Shown here: positions 1 through 8,991 of the stretch, one piece after another
Position numbering within the stretch: the first letter of the stretch is position 1
Layout of the letters: the number at the start of each line of letters is the position of its first letter
NCBI GenBank assembly: GCA_009695005.1
Contig: SIBU01000006.1
Span: 1-48,421 of the forward strand
Source: Candidatus Tayloriibacteriota bacterium
GTDB lineage: Bacteria > Patescibacteriota > Minisyncoccia > Phycocordibacterales > SIBU01
Reading direction: 5' to 3'
Length of the DNA: 48,421 nt
Translations under genes and position numbers: made by a program
Notes under the pieces: generated by a model
Seen by the model: only the letters and a program-made list of their open reading frames with translations
Told to the model about the DNA's origin: nothing
Databases searched by the model: none

Positions 1-572
1 GCCAGGGAGGGGAAGGGTATAGGGTTTAGGGTGTAGGAAGAAGACTCGACATCCTCGTTTCGCTTCAGAAGCGAAACGAGGATGTGTCCCTCCATATGAT
101 TTGTCGCCACGACAGGAATATCCCACGCTACGCTCAAGGCTTTTGCAAAGTTAATGCCTACCCAAAGAGCCGGTTCAAGTCCTGGACCAGATGTCACAGC
201 TATCAAATCAATTGGTGGTTTCTCGATAGTTGGAATATACTCTAAAAATAATTTTTGCAATTCTTGTTCTCTATCCAGAATTTTTTCTAGTTTATCATTT
301 TGAATTTGTTCGGAATTTGACTCCTGTGATTTTAGATTTTCGAAGCCAGATTCTTCCAAGGTTTTCTTTAGTAGTGGGACTAAGTTTCGGCCATGTTCAC
401 GTTTTGCCATCATAGGGAAAACACCACCATATTGTTTATGGAGTTCAATCTGGGATAAAACTTTATTTGATAATATTTTTATTGAAAACGGCGGTTTATT
501 TTCTAGGTTATCAATCTCAATGATTGAGAGTGCTGTTTCGTCGCACGATGTTTCAATACCTAAAATTATCAT
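1..572 (-). CDS. tsaD: tRNA N6-adenosine threonylcarbamoyltransferase TsaD, N-terminal part (runs off window start)
   Basis: Reverse strand translates MIILGIETSCDETALSIIEI...GGVFPMMAKREH...VTSGPGLEPALWVGINFAKAL...NHMEGH, hallmark TsaD motifs. Confidence 0.93.
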   Translation of the reverse strand, partial: MIILGIETSCDETALSIIEIDNLENKPPFSIKILSNKVLSQIELHKQYGGVFPMMAKREHGRNLVPLLKKTLEESGFENLKSQESNSEQIQNDKLEKILDREQELQKLFLEYIPTIEKPPIDLIAVTSGPGLEPALWVGINFAKALSVAWDIPVVATNHMEGHILVSLLKRNEDVESSSYTLNPIPFPSL

Positions 573-622
573 ATTGGATATGCTAGCAATTATAAGGAAA
601 AATAACCATTTTAAATAAAAAA

Positions 623-657
623 ATCCCCTCGTATGCCAGTGTGACACACGAGGGGAT
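623..657 (-). terminator. Intrinsic terminator after the PKD-domain gene
   Basis: ATCCCCTCGT...ACGAGGGGAT inverted repeat followed by T7 on minus strand. Confidence 0.75.
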
Positions 658-662
658 GGAGC

Positions 663-2111
663 TCAATTTACTCTCTCAGCTTTGATAAAGCTTTTTTCAA
701 GGACCATGTTAAGGGTCACAAGTACAACATCAGCCTCACCCTTGACTTGAACCGTCAAGGTTGACCATCCAAGCAGGTTATCCGATCGGAGAATTCTGTA
801 CGTTCCTGCTGGTCCGGATAGGGATACTGTCGACTGCGTGCTGTTCGAGCGCACAATTTTTAGTATTACCGGTTGTAACGGCGTTACAATCTGTACCGAC
901 TCAGAGGAGAAGTGATCTCCATCGGAGGCAACAGATCTGAGGCGGAAACGGTACTGCGTCGGACTTGCTCGTCCAGCATTCCATTTGTATGTCAAAACCT
1001 TTTTTGTCTCACCAGAGACTAGATTTGTGACACTACCTGCTGAAACCCAATTTGTGAACGCGCCATTATTAATGGATAGTTCCCAAGTGGATGCGATTAC
1101 CCCAACGTAGTTGCCAGTTCCGACGTTGTCTATTTGCCCACTTATCTCAAGTGGCGTTCCTTCAACAACGTTTCCGTTCACAACATCTGCCCTCACCGTT
1201 ATCGAGAAAGGTTTCGTTGGCGGTAGCGGGATTGCAACGTAGATAATGGCTGACTCCTTGTTGGTCGTGCCATTGCCTGAAACAGTTAGTGTAACCGTTT
1301 TTTCACCAGTAACTGTGTACTGGTGTGTGGGATTCTGAAGAGAACTAGATGTGTTGTCTCCAAAGTCCCAGAGCCAACTTGTTGCATTGCGAGACTTGTC
1401 GGTGAATTGAATCACCGAGGTCGGCTGTCCAACTGCTATGCTAGCGGTGAAGGCAGCGATAGCTGGGTTGGTTATGGGTGGGGGAGGCGCGGGAAGGTTG
1501 AATGCCACAGAGGTTTCGATTACTTCCTGTCCTTCCGCCCAGTATTCTGCCGTGATCGTCCAAGGTCGGTTGCTCTCAATGAACTGACGAATGCTTTCCT
1601 TACCGACCGCGTCATTTGAAGAGACATAAAACGCGTTGGCAACACCGGCTCCGTAGAGCTCGGTAATCAAGGGGTCGTCAACATTTTTGATTGATCCGTT
1701 CAAGTCCTTTCCAAAACGTGAAACCGAAAGTCCTGGAAAGATTCCAGTAAAATTCATCTTGTTTACAGGATCAGAACTTTTGATCCTGTAATGAACTCGG
1801 CTGGCATAGAAGGGCGTCTGACTTGTGTAGTAGAACGGAAATCGGATTTCAAATCCAGTCCCGTTTTCCGACAATTGAATCATCGACTGCTCCGCTAGTT
1901 GTCCCGGTGCAAGAGCTCCACTCGGAGCAATTTTCTGAGACACATTTTGAAGAATAGTGGACCGTTGAGCCGACCATTCTGTTATGTTGGTTACGTTTAC
2001 TGTCGGGCGAGCAAAAACCATTCCTGCTGCCTGACAAGGTTGAGGTTGAGTTACGCTGGCGCAAAGCACCAGTGCCGTTATTACAATGAACTTTTTCATA
2101 AATTTCTGCAA
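663..2111 (-). CDS. Secreted protein with PKD domain (signal peptide, surface/extracellular)
   Basis: N-terminal signal peptide; PKD-like FTDKSRNATSWLWDFGDNTSSSLQNPTHQYTVTGEKTVTLTV. Confidence 0.7.
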   Translation of the reverse strand: MQKFMKKFIVITALVLCASVTQPQPCQAAGMVFARPTVNVTNITEWSAQRSTILQNVSQKIAPSGALAPGQLAEQSMIQLSENGTGFEIRFPFYYTSQTPFYASRVHYRIKSSDPVNKMNFTGIFPGLSVSRFGKDLNGSIKNVDDPLITELYGAGVANAFYVSSNDAVGKESIRQFIESNRPWTITAEYWAEGQEVIETSVAFNLPAPPPPITNPAIAAFTASIAVGQPTSVIQFTDKSRNATSWLWDFGDNTSSSLQNPTHQYTVTGEKTVTLTVSGNGTTNKESAIIYVAIPLPPTKPFSITVRADVVNGNVVEGTPLEISGQIDNVGTGNYVGVIASTWELSINNGAFTNWVSAGSVTNLVSGETKKVLTYKWNAGRASPTQYRFRLRSVASDGDHFSSESVQIVTPLQPVILKIVRSNSTQSTVSLSGPAGTYRILRSDNLLGWSTLTVQVKGEADVVLVTLNMVLEKSFIKAERVN

Positions 2112-2160
2112 ACCGCGGTATTTCAGAGTTGTTGGTGTCCGGATTTGAGAATAACCCTAA

Positions 2161-2376
2161 TGTCCTTGATTGTCAATCAACATTTGAAATGTGTCCTTAA
2201 AATTTTTCAAAAAAGTTAAAACATGTAGCACATGCGTTTGTCAACTGCGAAGAATAATGTCCTTTAAAATAAATGGATTTAGGGTTCGAGTAGAAAATCA
2301 CTTTAAAATTAAGGATAATTATAAAGGACATAGGTGAGAATATATATGTCCTTGATTGTTTTCTACTGATGTCCTT
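2161..2376. promoter_or_regulatory. Cluster of six TGTCCTT/AAGGACA motifs between divergent surface-protein genes
   Basis: TGTCCTT at 2161, 2192, 2259, 2347, 2370 (+) and 2324 (-); three more at 5167(-), 5182(-), 5196(+). Confidence 0.5.
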
Positions 2377-2522
2377 TAGATTTTACATTATTTAGTGTCA
2401 TTTTTTCTAAAAATGATTTGGTAGTTCTTGACAATGATAGTTCTGCGTATAGGATGGGGTTTAAAGCATATTATATGGCTCTATATCTGAACAAAATCCG
2501 ACTAGGCAGAACAAAACTTGAA

Positions 2523-5192
2523 ATGCTAAAAACTGTATTTTCTCAGTTCCTAATTACTGTTTTGATTGCAGGTATGTTTCCAGTGTCTGTTTTTGCTATC
2601 GATACTTCTGCATCGTTGGGAGATGAAGTTTCTGTTGCACCAGCCTCCTCTTCCATTGGAGATGAAGTTGTATCAAGTACGGTTGCCTCAGTAACTTCTG
2701 TATCTTTAGGTGATGAGTCGGGAACTTCAGTAATTGGAATACCAAATATTCCTGCTTCTACTTCCGTTGGTGATGAAATTTCTAGTTTGCCACCAACTTC
2801 TTCATCATTGGGAGATAATGCAGTTTCCTTATCTGTTACGGCTTCGGTTGGCGATGAGGTTGTGAGTGTTTTGTCAGTTTCTGGTTCAGTTGGTGATGAA
2901 AATATTGTTTTAGTTCCTGCTGTTTCTGGATCTGTGGGAGATGAGGGAGCTAGTGTTATTGTTACCACGGGGTCAACGGGGGATGAAGTTGTTTCCCAGC
3001 TTAATGTATCTTCTTCGATTGGTGATGAAATTTTAACTCCTCCCGCTACTTCTGCGTCTGTTGGAGATGAGGTTGCACGTCATCTAATTACCTCAGGTTC
3101 AATCGGTGACGAGGTGGCTATTTTACCAATTACCAGTGCCTCAATTGGTGATGAGAATCTTTCATCAACTCTTGTTACTTCGGCTTCAGTTGGTGATGAG
3201 AATCTTTCATCAACTCTTGTTACTTCGGCTTCAGTTGGAGATGAAGTTATTACCCATCTGGTAATTTCAGGTTCAATTGGCGATGAAGTTATTACTCTGC
3301 CACCAGTTGTTGCATCATTGGGTGATGAAGTTATTACTCTGCCACCAGTTGTTGCTTCATTGGGCGATGAAGTTATAAGTTCCGGCGGCGGCAGCACCGG
3401 TGGCGGAGGAGGTGGTGGTGGTATTGTCACTCCACCGCCTTCTGTGTGTCCGACTGCAAGCATCTCGAGTCCACTGTCAGTTTCTACCGTTGTGTCTCAG
3501 CCATTTTCATACACTTTTTCTGCAATCACTTCACCTGTAACTGGAGGAACTTTTACATTTTCGTTAGGTAACTCGCTTCCAGCAGGATTAAGTTTCGATT
3601 CCTCAACCAGAGTGATTTCTGGAACGCCTGCAGTGACAGGAACTTTCAATATTCAAGTTACAGTAAGTAATCCTTGTGGCAGTAGTACTTCCACCCTCGT
3701 GATAGTGGTTACTCCCGGTGCTGTAGTTAGTTGTTCAATTCCCAGTGTCTCCAGCGCCTTAGCCGTATCTGGAACATTGAATCAGGCATTTGCATATACT
3801 TTCACTGCAACTACTACTCAGGCGACGAGTTCATTGTCTACTTTTGCAATTCCAGGAGCGCTTCCATCAGGATTATCTTTTTCAACAAGTACAGCTACCA
3901 TATCAGGAATTCCAACTCAGTCAGGAACATATAACATTCCTTTGTCAGTAAGCAATCCTTGTGGTAGCTCGAATGCTATTCTTGTAATTACAGTACCAGT
4001 GGTTTCTTCTGGAGGCGGCAGCAGCGGTGGTGGTGGAGGTGGTGGTGGTGGTGGATCAGTTTCTATACCTACACCTCCCGCTTCAAACGGCGGAGGTAAT
4101 AGTGGCACAATTCCTCCCGCTTCAAACGGAGGTGGTGGAGGAGGCGGTGGGGGAGGAACACTAATTCTGGTATCAAACTCTTCTGTTTGCCCAGTAGGAC
4201 AAGGATCAGTTGAGGTTAATTGGTATACCAATTATGAAACTGGTGGCAGGGTACTTTTTGGTACAAGTTCCGTCTCAGTTCTTGGTGTTGCCCCACTTTT
4301 TGGTTATCAAAATGGGACAGATAAAAATACAGTTGGAACCACTACACATAAAGTGATTATTAACGGCCTTATTTCAGGTACCACTTATTTTTTTAGAGCG
4401 GCATCTGGTTTCTCTCAAATAGGTTATACAGAATCAGTTGGAAATGAAATAAGCATAGTTGTTGGGTCAGGTGCACAATGCAAGACAGCATCAACATTGA
4501 CTCAAGTATCTCCCGGCAATCTTAATGTTGCATGTCCATATATTGAGGATTATATGAGACTTGATTTAAATAATAATGTTGAACAGGTATACAGACTTCA
4601 GAATTTTTTGAAAGTAGTCCAAGGATTAGATGTTGATAGTAATGGCGTATTTGATGCAAAAACAAAAGTTGCTGTTATAGCATTTCAAAATAAGTATAAG
4701 GAAGATGTTTTGATGCCTTGGGGATCTAACTCAAAAGCTACTGGTTATGTCTATATAATGACCAAGCAAAAAATAAACCAAATAATGTGTGGAGGTTCAT
4801 TACAAAGACCAAATGAACAGAAGATAGTAAATGACCACAGGACAGAGCCATCTGTTACTCCAACTACGTCAAATGAGCCACAATTTACCACTCCACCACA
4901 GGAGGAACTGGAAATTATCGGCCTAGTAGGTGATGAAACAGACAAAGTTAATGACATCTCTGCAACTACGACAGTGGGTAATATGCAGCTAACAGCCTCA
5001 GCCTATTATTCTTCGCTAACTGACTTACTAAATTATAATTTCCATGTTGACATTAATCTTGGGTTGTTACTCATCGTTGTGTTGCTTGTAAGCATAATTG
5101 GACTGCTGGTCTACTTAAAAAGAAAGGAACTTAGAAACCGTTGGGGTATATGGCTAGAAAGGCGTAAAGGACAAGACTATAAAGGACAGTAG
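2523..5192 (+). CDS. Large surface protein: signal peptide, ~18 SxGDE repeats, Gly-rich linkers, Ig/He_PIG-like domains, peptidoglycan-binding-like domain, C-terminal TM helix
   Basis: ORF 2418..5192; MLKTVFSQFLITVLIAGMFPVSVFA signal peptide supports start at 2523; repeats and YRLQNFLKVVQGLDVDSNGVFDAKTKVAVIAFQ PG-binding-like segment. Confidence 0.8.
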   Translation: MLKTVFSQFLITVLIAGMFPVSVFAIDTSASLGDEVSVAPASSSIGDEVVSSTVASVTSVSLGDESGTSVIGIPNIPASTSVGDEISSLPPTSSSLGDNAVSLSVTASVGDEVVSVLSVSGSVGDENIVLVPAVSGSVGDEGASVIVTTGSTGDEVVSQLNVSSSIGDEILTPPATSASVGDEVARHLITSGSIGDEVAILPITSASIGDENLSSTLVTSASVGDENLSSTLVTSASVGDEVITHLVISGSIGDEVITLPPVVASLGDEVITLPPVVASLGDEVISSGGGSTGGGGGGGGIVTPPPSVCPTASISSPLSVSTVVSQPFSYTFSAITSPVTGGTFTFSLGNSLPAGLSFDSSTRVISGTPAVTGTFNIQVTVSNPCGSSTSTLVIVVTPGAVVSCSIPSVSSALAVSGTLNQAFAYTFTATTTQATSSLSTFAIPGALPSGLSFSTSTATISGIPTQSGTYNIPLSVSNPCGSSNAILVITVPVVSSGGGSSGGGGGGGGGGSVSIPTPPASNGGGNSGTIPPASNGGGGGGGGGGTLILVSNSSVCPVGQGSVEVNWYTNYETGGRVLFGTSSVSVLGVAPLFGYQNGTDKNTVGTTTHKVIINGLISGTTYFFRAASGFSQIGYTESVGNEISIVVGSGAQCKTASTLTQVSPGNLNVACPYIEDYMRLDLNNNVEQVYRLQNFLKVVQGLDVDSNGVFDAKTKVAVIAFQNKYKEDVLMPWGSNSKATGYVYIMTKQKINQIMCGGSLQRPNEQKIVNDHRTEPSVTPTTSNEPQFTTPPQEELEIIGLVGDETDKVNDISATTTVGNMQLTASAYYSSLTDLLNYNFHVDINLGLLLIVVLLVSIIGLLVYLKRKELRNRWGIWLERRKGQDYKGQ
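2595..3375 (+). repeat. In-gene array of ~14-15 codon SxGDE repeats
   Basis: 18 occurrences of S-[LIVT]-G-D-[EN]; near-exact 45-bp and 42-bp tandem DNA duplications near 3155-3245 and 3289-3372. Confidence 0.85.
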
Positions 5193-5418
5193 GAATGTCC
5201 TTTATACAATTTCGCTAGCTCAACTTTACAAAAAAATTGAATATGTTGTATTAAAATTCGCTGTGGCTAATAACTGCCGAACAGTAATATAAGTTCTTTC
5301 AGTGTTATTCGGCAGGTGGTAATATTTATTTACAGTAATCGTATCTGTAAGAACTTTGTGGAATGCGATTTGCGAGATTATGGATAACAATTTGAACATT
5401 CGCCAAGAGAGTGAGAAT

Positions 5419-6576
5419 ATGGAAATTAGTTTTTTGTTACCCTGTTTAAATGAAGCAAGAACTCTTTTAGATTGTATAAGAGAATGCCAGGAAGCAATTA
5501 GACTCTCAGGTGTGGTTGGAGAAGTTGTAGTTTCGGATAATGGGAGTACTGATGGATCACAAGATATTGTAAAGGAATCCGGAGCTAAACTTGTGTGTGC
5601 TACAGAAAGAGGGTACGGCAGTACGCTAATTTGTGGTATTGCTGCAGTTAAGGGTAGGTATGTTCTTATTGGTGATAGTGACATGAGTTACAACTTTTTG
5701 CAGATGCCGCTTTTTTTAAAAAAGCTTCATAAAGGTTATGATCTTGTTGTTGGATGTCGAATGCCAAAAGGTGGTGGTGAAATTAAATCTGGCGCTATGC
5801 CGATTTTACATCGGTATTTGGGAAATCCTTTTCTTTCATGGTTGGGTCGTTTACTCTTTAAAACTCAGATAGTAGATTTTCATTGCGGTTTGAGGGCGTT
5901 TGATAGAGAGAAAATTTTATCTCTCAATCTTAAATATAGAGGAATGGAATTTGCCTCTGAAATGATTGTTAAGTCAAAACTGGCGGGATTAAAAATTGCT
6001 CAAGTACCCGTTACCTTGCGTAGAGATGGTCGAAAGCGCAATAGTCACCTGAATACATGGGGTGATGGGTGGAAACACTTACGATTTATGCTTTTGCATG
6101 CGCCTAGATGGCTGTTTCTCTATCCCGGGGTAGCACTGTGTCTATTGTCTGCATTGGTATTTGGGTGGTTGGCTTATAGTCCAGTTTTGATTAATGGAAT
6201 TCGCTTTGATACAAACACTTTGATGATTTCTTCAGTTGGGATTTTAATAGGATTTCAGATATTAACATTTGGTCTGGTGGCGGAAATAGTATCTGCTCGT
6301 TCATTGAGATTACCGCAGTCATTTATGGCACGCAAGATACTAAAAATTGGTCCATTCGAAACAGGAATATTTGCTGGGTTGGGATTTTTTATTGCAGGAT
6401 TGATTTGTTTGTCTTTAGCTTTTATAAAATGGAAAAATGTTGGATTTGGGAATTTAAGTTATCCTGATACTTTACGTTTAGTTATTCCAGCGGTAACAGC
6501 GATTTCTCTAGGTGTTCAGGTAGTTTTTGGAGGTTTCCTTTTGGGAATTTTTGGCTCTGATGAAGACCAATTATAG
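5419..6576 (+). CDS. Glycosyltransferase family 2 (dolichyl-phosphate-mannose synthase-like) with C-terminal TM segments
   Basis: MEISFLLPCLNEARTL...VVVSDNGSTDGS...GDSDMSYNF...; hydrophobic C-terminus. Confidence 0.85.
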   Translation: MEISFLLPCLNEARTLLDCIRECQEAIRLSGVVGEVVVSDNGSTDGSQDIVKESGAKLVCATERGYGSTLICGIAAVKGRYVLIGDSDMSYNFLQMPLFLKKLHKGYDLVVGCRMPKGGGEIKSGAMPILHRYLGNPFLSWLGRLLFKTQIVDFHCGLRAFDREKILSLNLKYRGMEFASEMIVKSKLAGLKIAQVPVTLRRDGRKRNSHLNTWGDGWKHLRFMLLHAPRWLFLYPGVALCLLSALVFGWLAYSPVLINGIRFDTNTLMISSVGILIGFQILTFGLVAEIVSARSLRLPQSFMARKILKIGPFETGIFAGLGFFIAGLICLSLAFIKWKNVGFGNLSYPDTLRLVIPAVTAISLGVQVVFGGFLLGIFGSDEDQL

Positions 6577-6599
6577 GAGAAATAAATTGTGAAGTTTCT

Positions 6600-6689
6600 G
6601 TGGGCGGTAAAGGAATTTCTCGGCCTACAGCCGCAGTACAGGTTTCCCATCTCGCAGACTCGATAAGGGAGAACCTTTTCGAATCCTCA
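6600..6689 (-). repeat. tRNA-tail module Val-b (type I core)
   Basis: Minus strand: inverted T-arm TGAGGATTCGAA, hairpin core ...GTACTG CGGC-TGTAG-GCCG..., terminal direct copy CCTTTACCGCCCAC of tRNA-Val 3' end. Confidence 0.75.
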
Positions 6690-6740
6690 CTCAAGGCAAG
6701 CAGTTGCCTTGCTTACCACCCACAATTCGTGGGACTTTTT

Positions 6741-6836
6741 GTGGGCGGTAGAGGATTCGGTCACGCATAATTTTCTGGTGAAAATTTACGCGACCCCGAC
6801 TCGGCCCGTCGGCCTCCGTCTTTCGAATCCTCTACC
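6741..6836 (-). repeat. tRNA-tail module Val-a (type II core)
   Basis: Minus strand: GGTAGAGGATTCGAA (inverted tRNA-Val T-arm/acceptor) - core - CGAATCCTCTACCGCCCAC (direct tRNA-Val 3' end). Confidence 0.85.
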
Positions 6837-6893
6837 ACCATCACACTGACAACTTACAAAAACAGCCCAACGGGCTGTTTCTGTAAGTCATTG

Positions 6894-6966
6894 TGGGCGG
6901 TAGAGGATTCGAACCTCTGACCCCATCGACGTCAACGATGTGCTCTACCAACTGAGCTAACCGCCC
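6894..6966 (-). tRNA. tRNA-Val(GAC)
   Basis: GGGCGGTTAGCTCAGTTGGTAGAGC ACATCGTTGACGTCGATG ... GGTTCGAATCC TCTACCGCCCA; loop TTGACGT, no encoded CCA. Confidence 0.95.
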
Positions 6967-6995
6967 GAAAATAATTAAAAATACAACTAAATATA

Positions 6996-7315
6996 CGGGG
7001 AGATTCGGTCGCTACTCGACCAGTACACCTTTCCCATTTCTTCACGATATGAATCGCTCAGAAATATGGGAGAAGGTCTTCGACTCCCCGACGCAGAGCG
7101 TTTAGCCCTGCTTAGGTTCACAGCCTTGTCGCGTTGCTCCAAACCTGTGACCCTACGGGGAGATTCGGTCGCTACTCGACCAGTACACCTTTCCCATTTC
7201 TTCACGATACGAATCGCTCAGAAATATGGGAGAAGGTCTTCGACTCCCCGACGCAGAGCGTTTAGCTCTGCTTAGGTTCACAGCCTTGTCGCGTTGCTCC
7301 AAACCTGTGACCCTA
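6996..7315 (-). repeat. Two tandem 160-bp tRNA-tail modules of tRNA-Glu (type I core)
   Basis: Period 160 bp (CGGGGAGATTCGG at 6996 and 7156, junction CGGGGAGTC at 7316); units differ at about 2 positions; contain inverted TTCGACTCCCC. Confidence 0.9.
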
Positions 7316-7379
7316 CGGGGAGTCGAACCCCGATTCCAGCCTTGAAAAGGCCGTGTCCTAACCATTAGACGATAGGGCC
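7308..7379 (-). tRNA. tRNA-Glu(TTC)
   Basis: GGCCCTATCGTCTAATGGTTAGGACACGGCCTTTTCAAGGCTG...GGGTTCGACTCCCCGTAGGGTCA. Confidence 0.95.
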
Positions 7380-7475
7380 ATTAAGGAAAATTGACTCCCT
7401 AAAGACCCAAAAATAATAGCATTTTTTGTAAAATTAGCAAAAAATGCTAGGATTACTCGGTCAAACTAATCCACG

Positions 7476-7561
7476 GAGGAGTGGCTGAGTGGTTGAAGGC
7501 ACCGCATTCGAAACGCGGCAGGGATGAAAGTCCCTCGTGGGTTCAAATCCCACCTCCTCCG
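7476..7561 (+). tRNA. tRNA-Ser(CGA)
   Basis: GGAGGAGTGGCTGAGTGGTTGAAGGCACCGCATTCGAAACGCGG, long variable arm, GGGTTCAAATCCCACCTCCTCCG. Confidence 0.95.
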
Positions 7562-7936
7562 CAATGAGCCACAAGAAAGTCTAAATGACTTTCGAGTGGG
7601 TCGTCATTGCGAGAGAGAGGTAGGATTTGAAGGCCGGAGTCTTGCTTTGGCAAGACGAGGCGGGGTCGCGGGATTTTCTAGTTGGAAAATACCTGTGACC
7701 AAATCCCACCTCCTCCGCAAAATCAAACACTCCAAGGTATGTTTTGATTTTGCGTGTGGAAGTATCTGCTGGGAGCAGATACGGGTGGGATTTGAAGCCC
7801 GATTGAGTCGAGTGTTCCCACGAGCCAATCGGGGTACTGAAACTGTAAGTTTCAAAATTCCCACCTCCTCCGCAATGAGCCACAAGAAAGTCTAAATGAC
7901 TTTCGAGTGGGTCGTCATTGCGTGAGAGAGGTAGGG
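7562..7936 (+). repeat. Array of tRNA-tail modules of tRNA-Ser: direct repeat, Ser-a type II core (7619-7719), Ser-b type I core (7784-7874), direct repeat
   Basis: CCACCTCCTCCGCA at the tRNA 3' end and again at ~7707 and 7861; CAATGAGCCACAAGAAAGTCTAAATGACTTTCGAGTGGGTCGTCATTGCG repeated at ~7562 and ~7873; inverted GGATTTGAAG/GGTGGGATTTGAAG. Confidence 0.9.
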
Positions 7937-7971
7937 AAGTACTAAAAACATTTCAAAATAACTCAAAATTT

Positions 7972-8394
7972 ATGCTCGAAAAAAAATTAGGTAAAAGAAG
8001 ATTCTATAAATTAACTGAGTTTGAGTGCATAAATCTTTTGAAAGTAGGTGAAGAAGCTTTCAAAAACACATATCCTAAAAGTAGAGATGGTTTTGCTGTT
8101 GCTTTGATGACAGTTTCTGGAAATGTTTATACAGGAGTTTCATATAGATCAGATACTGCGACACTTACCATGCATTCTGAGGCGACAGCTTTGGTACACG
8201 CAGCTATACATGGGGAAAAGAACGTTGTTGCAATTACCGGACCGAATTGTCATATTTGTAAGCAGTTAATCTATGAAAGCAGTTTGCGATCGGGTATTGA
8301 TGTTGTTGTGATTATAAGAGAGGGCGGTAAAATAAAACAAATTCCAATTTCAAAGATGATGCCGTATCCTTGGCCGGAAAAATTAAACGAGTAA
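7972..8394 (+). CDS. Cytidine deaminase-like protein
   Basis: MHSEATALVHAA and GPNCHICKQLIYE resemble the H-x-E and P-C-x-x-C zinc motifs. Confidence 0.7.
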   Translation: MLEKKLGKRRFYKLTEFECINLLKVGEEAFKNTYPKSRDGFAVALMTVSGNVYTGVSYRSDTATLTMHSEATALVHAAIHGEKNVVAITGPNCHICKQLIYESSLRSGIDVVVIIREGGKIKQIPISKMMPYPWPEKLNE

Positions 8395-8403
8395 ATTTAA
8401 ACT

Positions 8404-8991
8404 ATGATGTCACAGTCAAATTTCCCCAAAAAATTGAATTTAGGTAGTGGTCAATTTCCACGAGAGGGTTTTTTGAATGTAGATTTCAGTCATCTTGCGA
8501 ATCCTGATTTAATCATGGATTTAAATGATCCTAAAAATATGCAGGTTTTGCCGAGCGGTCATTTTGAATTGATAGTATTGGATCATGTTTTGGAGCATTT
8601 AGGCGACACGTTTGGCATAATGAAGCAGATTCACAGGTTGCTCCAGCCCGGAGGAGTAGTTGAGATACGAGTTCCTCATTTTTCCAGAGGATTTATGCAC
8701 CCTGAGCATCAACGGGGTTTTGATGTGACTTTTCCTGAGTATATGAACCCAAGATTTAAAGGGGGTTATATTGGCGTGCCTTTTAGGCCAGTTTCGGTCA
8801 AGTTGGAATATATAATCAGGTTTGATATGAAGGCGCCGTATGTAGGAAAAATCCAACTTATTATTCTAAAAATTATGAACAAAGTATTGACATGGAGTGC
8901 TAATTTAAATACAAATATCTGTTCAAGATTTTGGTGTTTCTGGGTGGGCGGATTTGAGCAGGTTGAATTCATTCTTAAAAAACCAAAGTAA
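8404..8991 (+). CDS. SAM-dependent methyltransferase-like protein
   Basis: KLNLGSGQFPREGFLNVDFS...LIVLDHVLEHL...GGVVEIRVPHFSRG. Confidence 0.8.
   Translation: MMSQSNFPKKLNLGSGQFPREGFLNVDFSHLANPDLIMDLNDPKNMQVLPSGHFELIVLDHVLEHLGDTFGIMKQIHRLLQPGGVVEIRVPHFSRGFMHPEHQRGFDVTFPEYMNPRFKGGYIGVPFRPVSVKLEYIIRFDMKAPYVGKIQLIILKIMNKVLTWSANLNTNICSRFWCFWVGGFEQVEFILKKPK

Noticed and set aside
15-40. Telomere-like TTTAGGG tract
   Set aside because: Short, lies in the tsaD reading frame (SYTLNPIP), no repetition.
2543-4231. Minus-strand ORFs of 127, 141 and 104 aa opposite the 924-aa surface protein
   Set aside because: Pro/Ser-rich antisense shadows of the SxGDE and Gly-rich repeats.
6998-7320. Possible CRISPR array from tandem repeats near tRNAs
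   Set aside because: Repeat period is 111-160 bp with no short constant repeats or unique spacers and no cas genes in view.
6987-7895. ORFs across the tRNA-Glu and tRNA-Ser tail repeats (60-123 aa)
   Set aside because: They overlap tRNAs and non-coding palindromic modules; no protein-like conservation.
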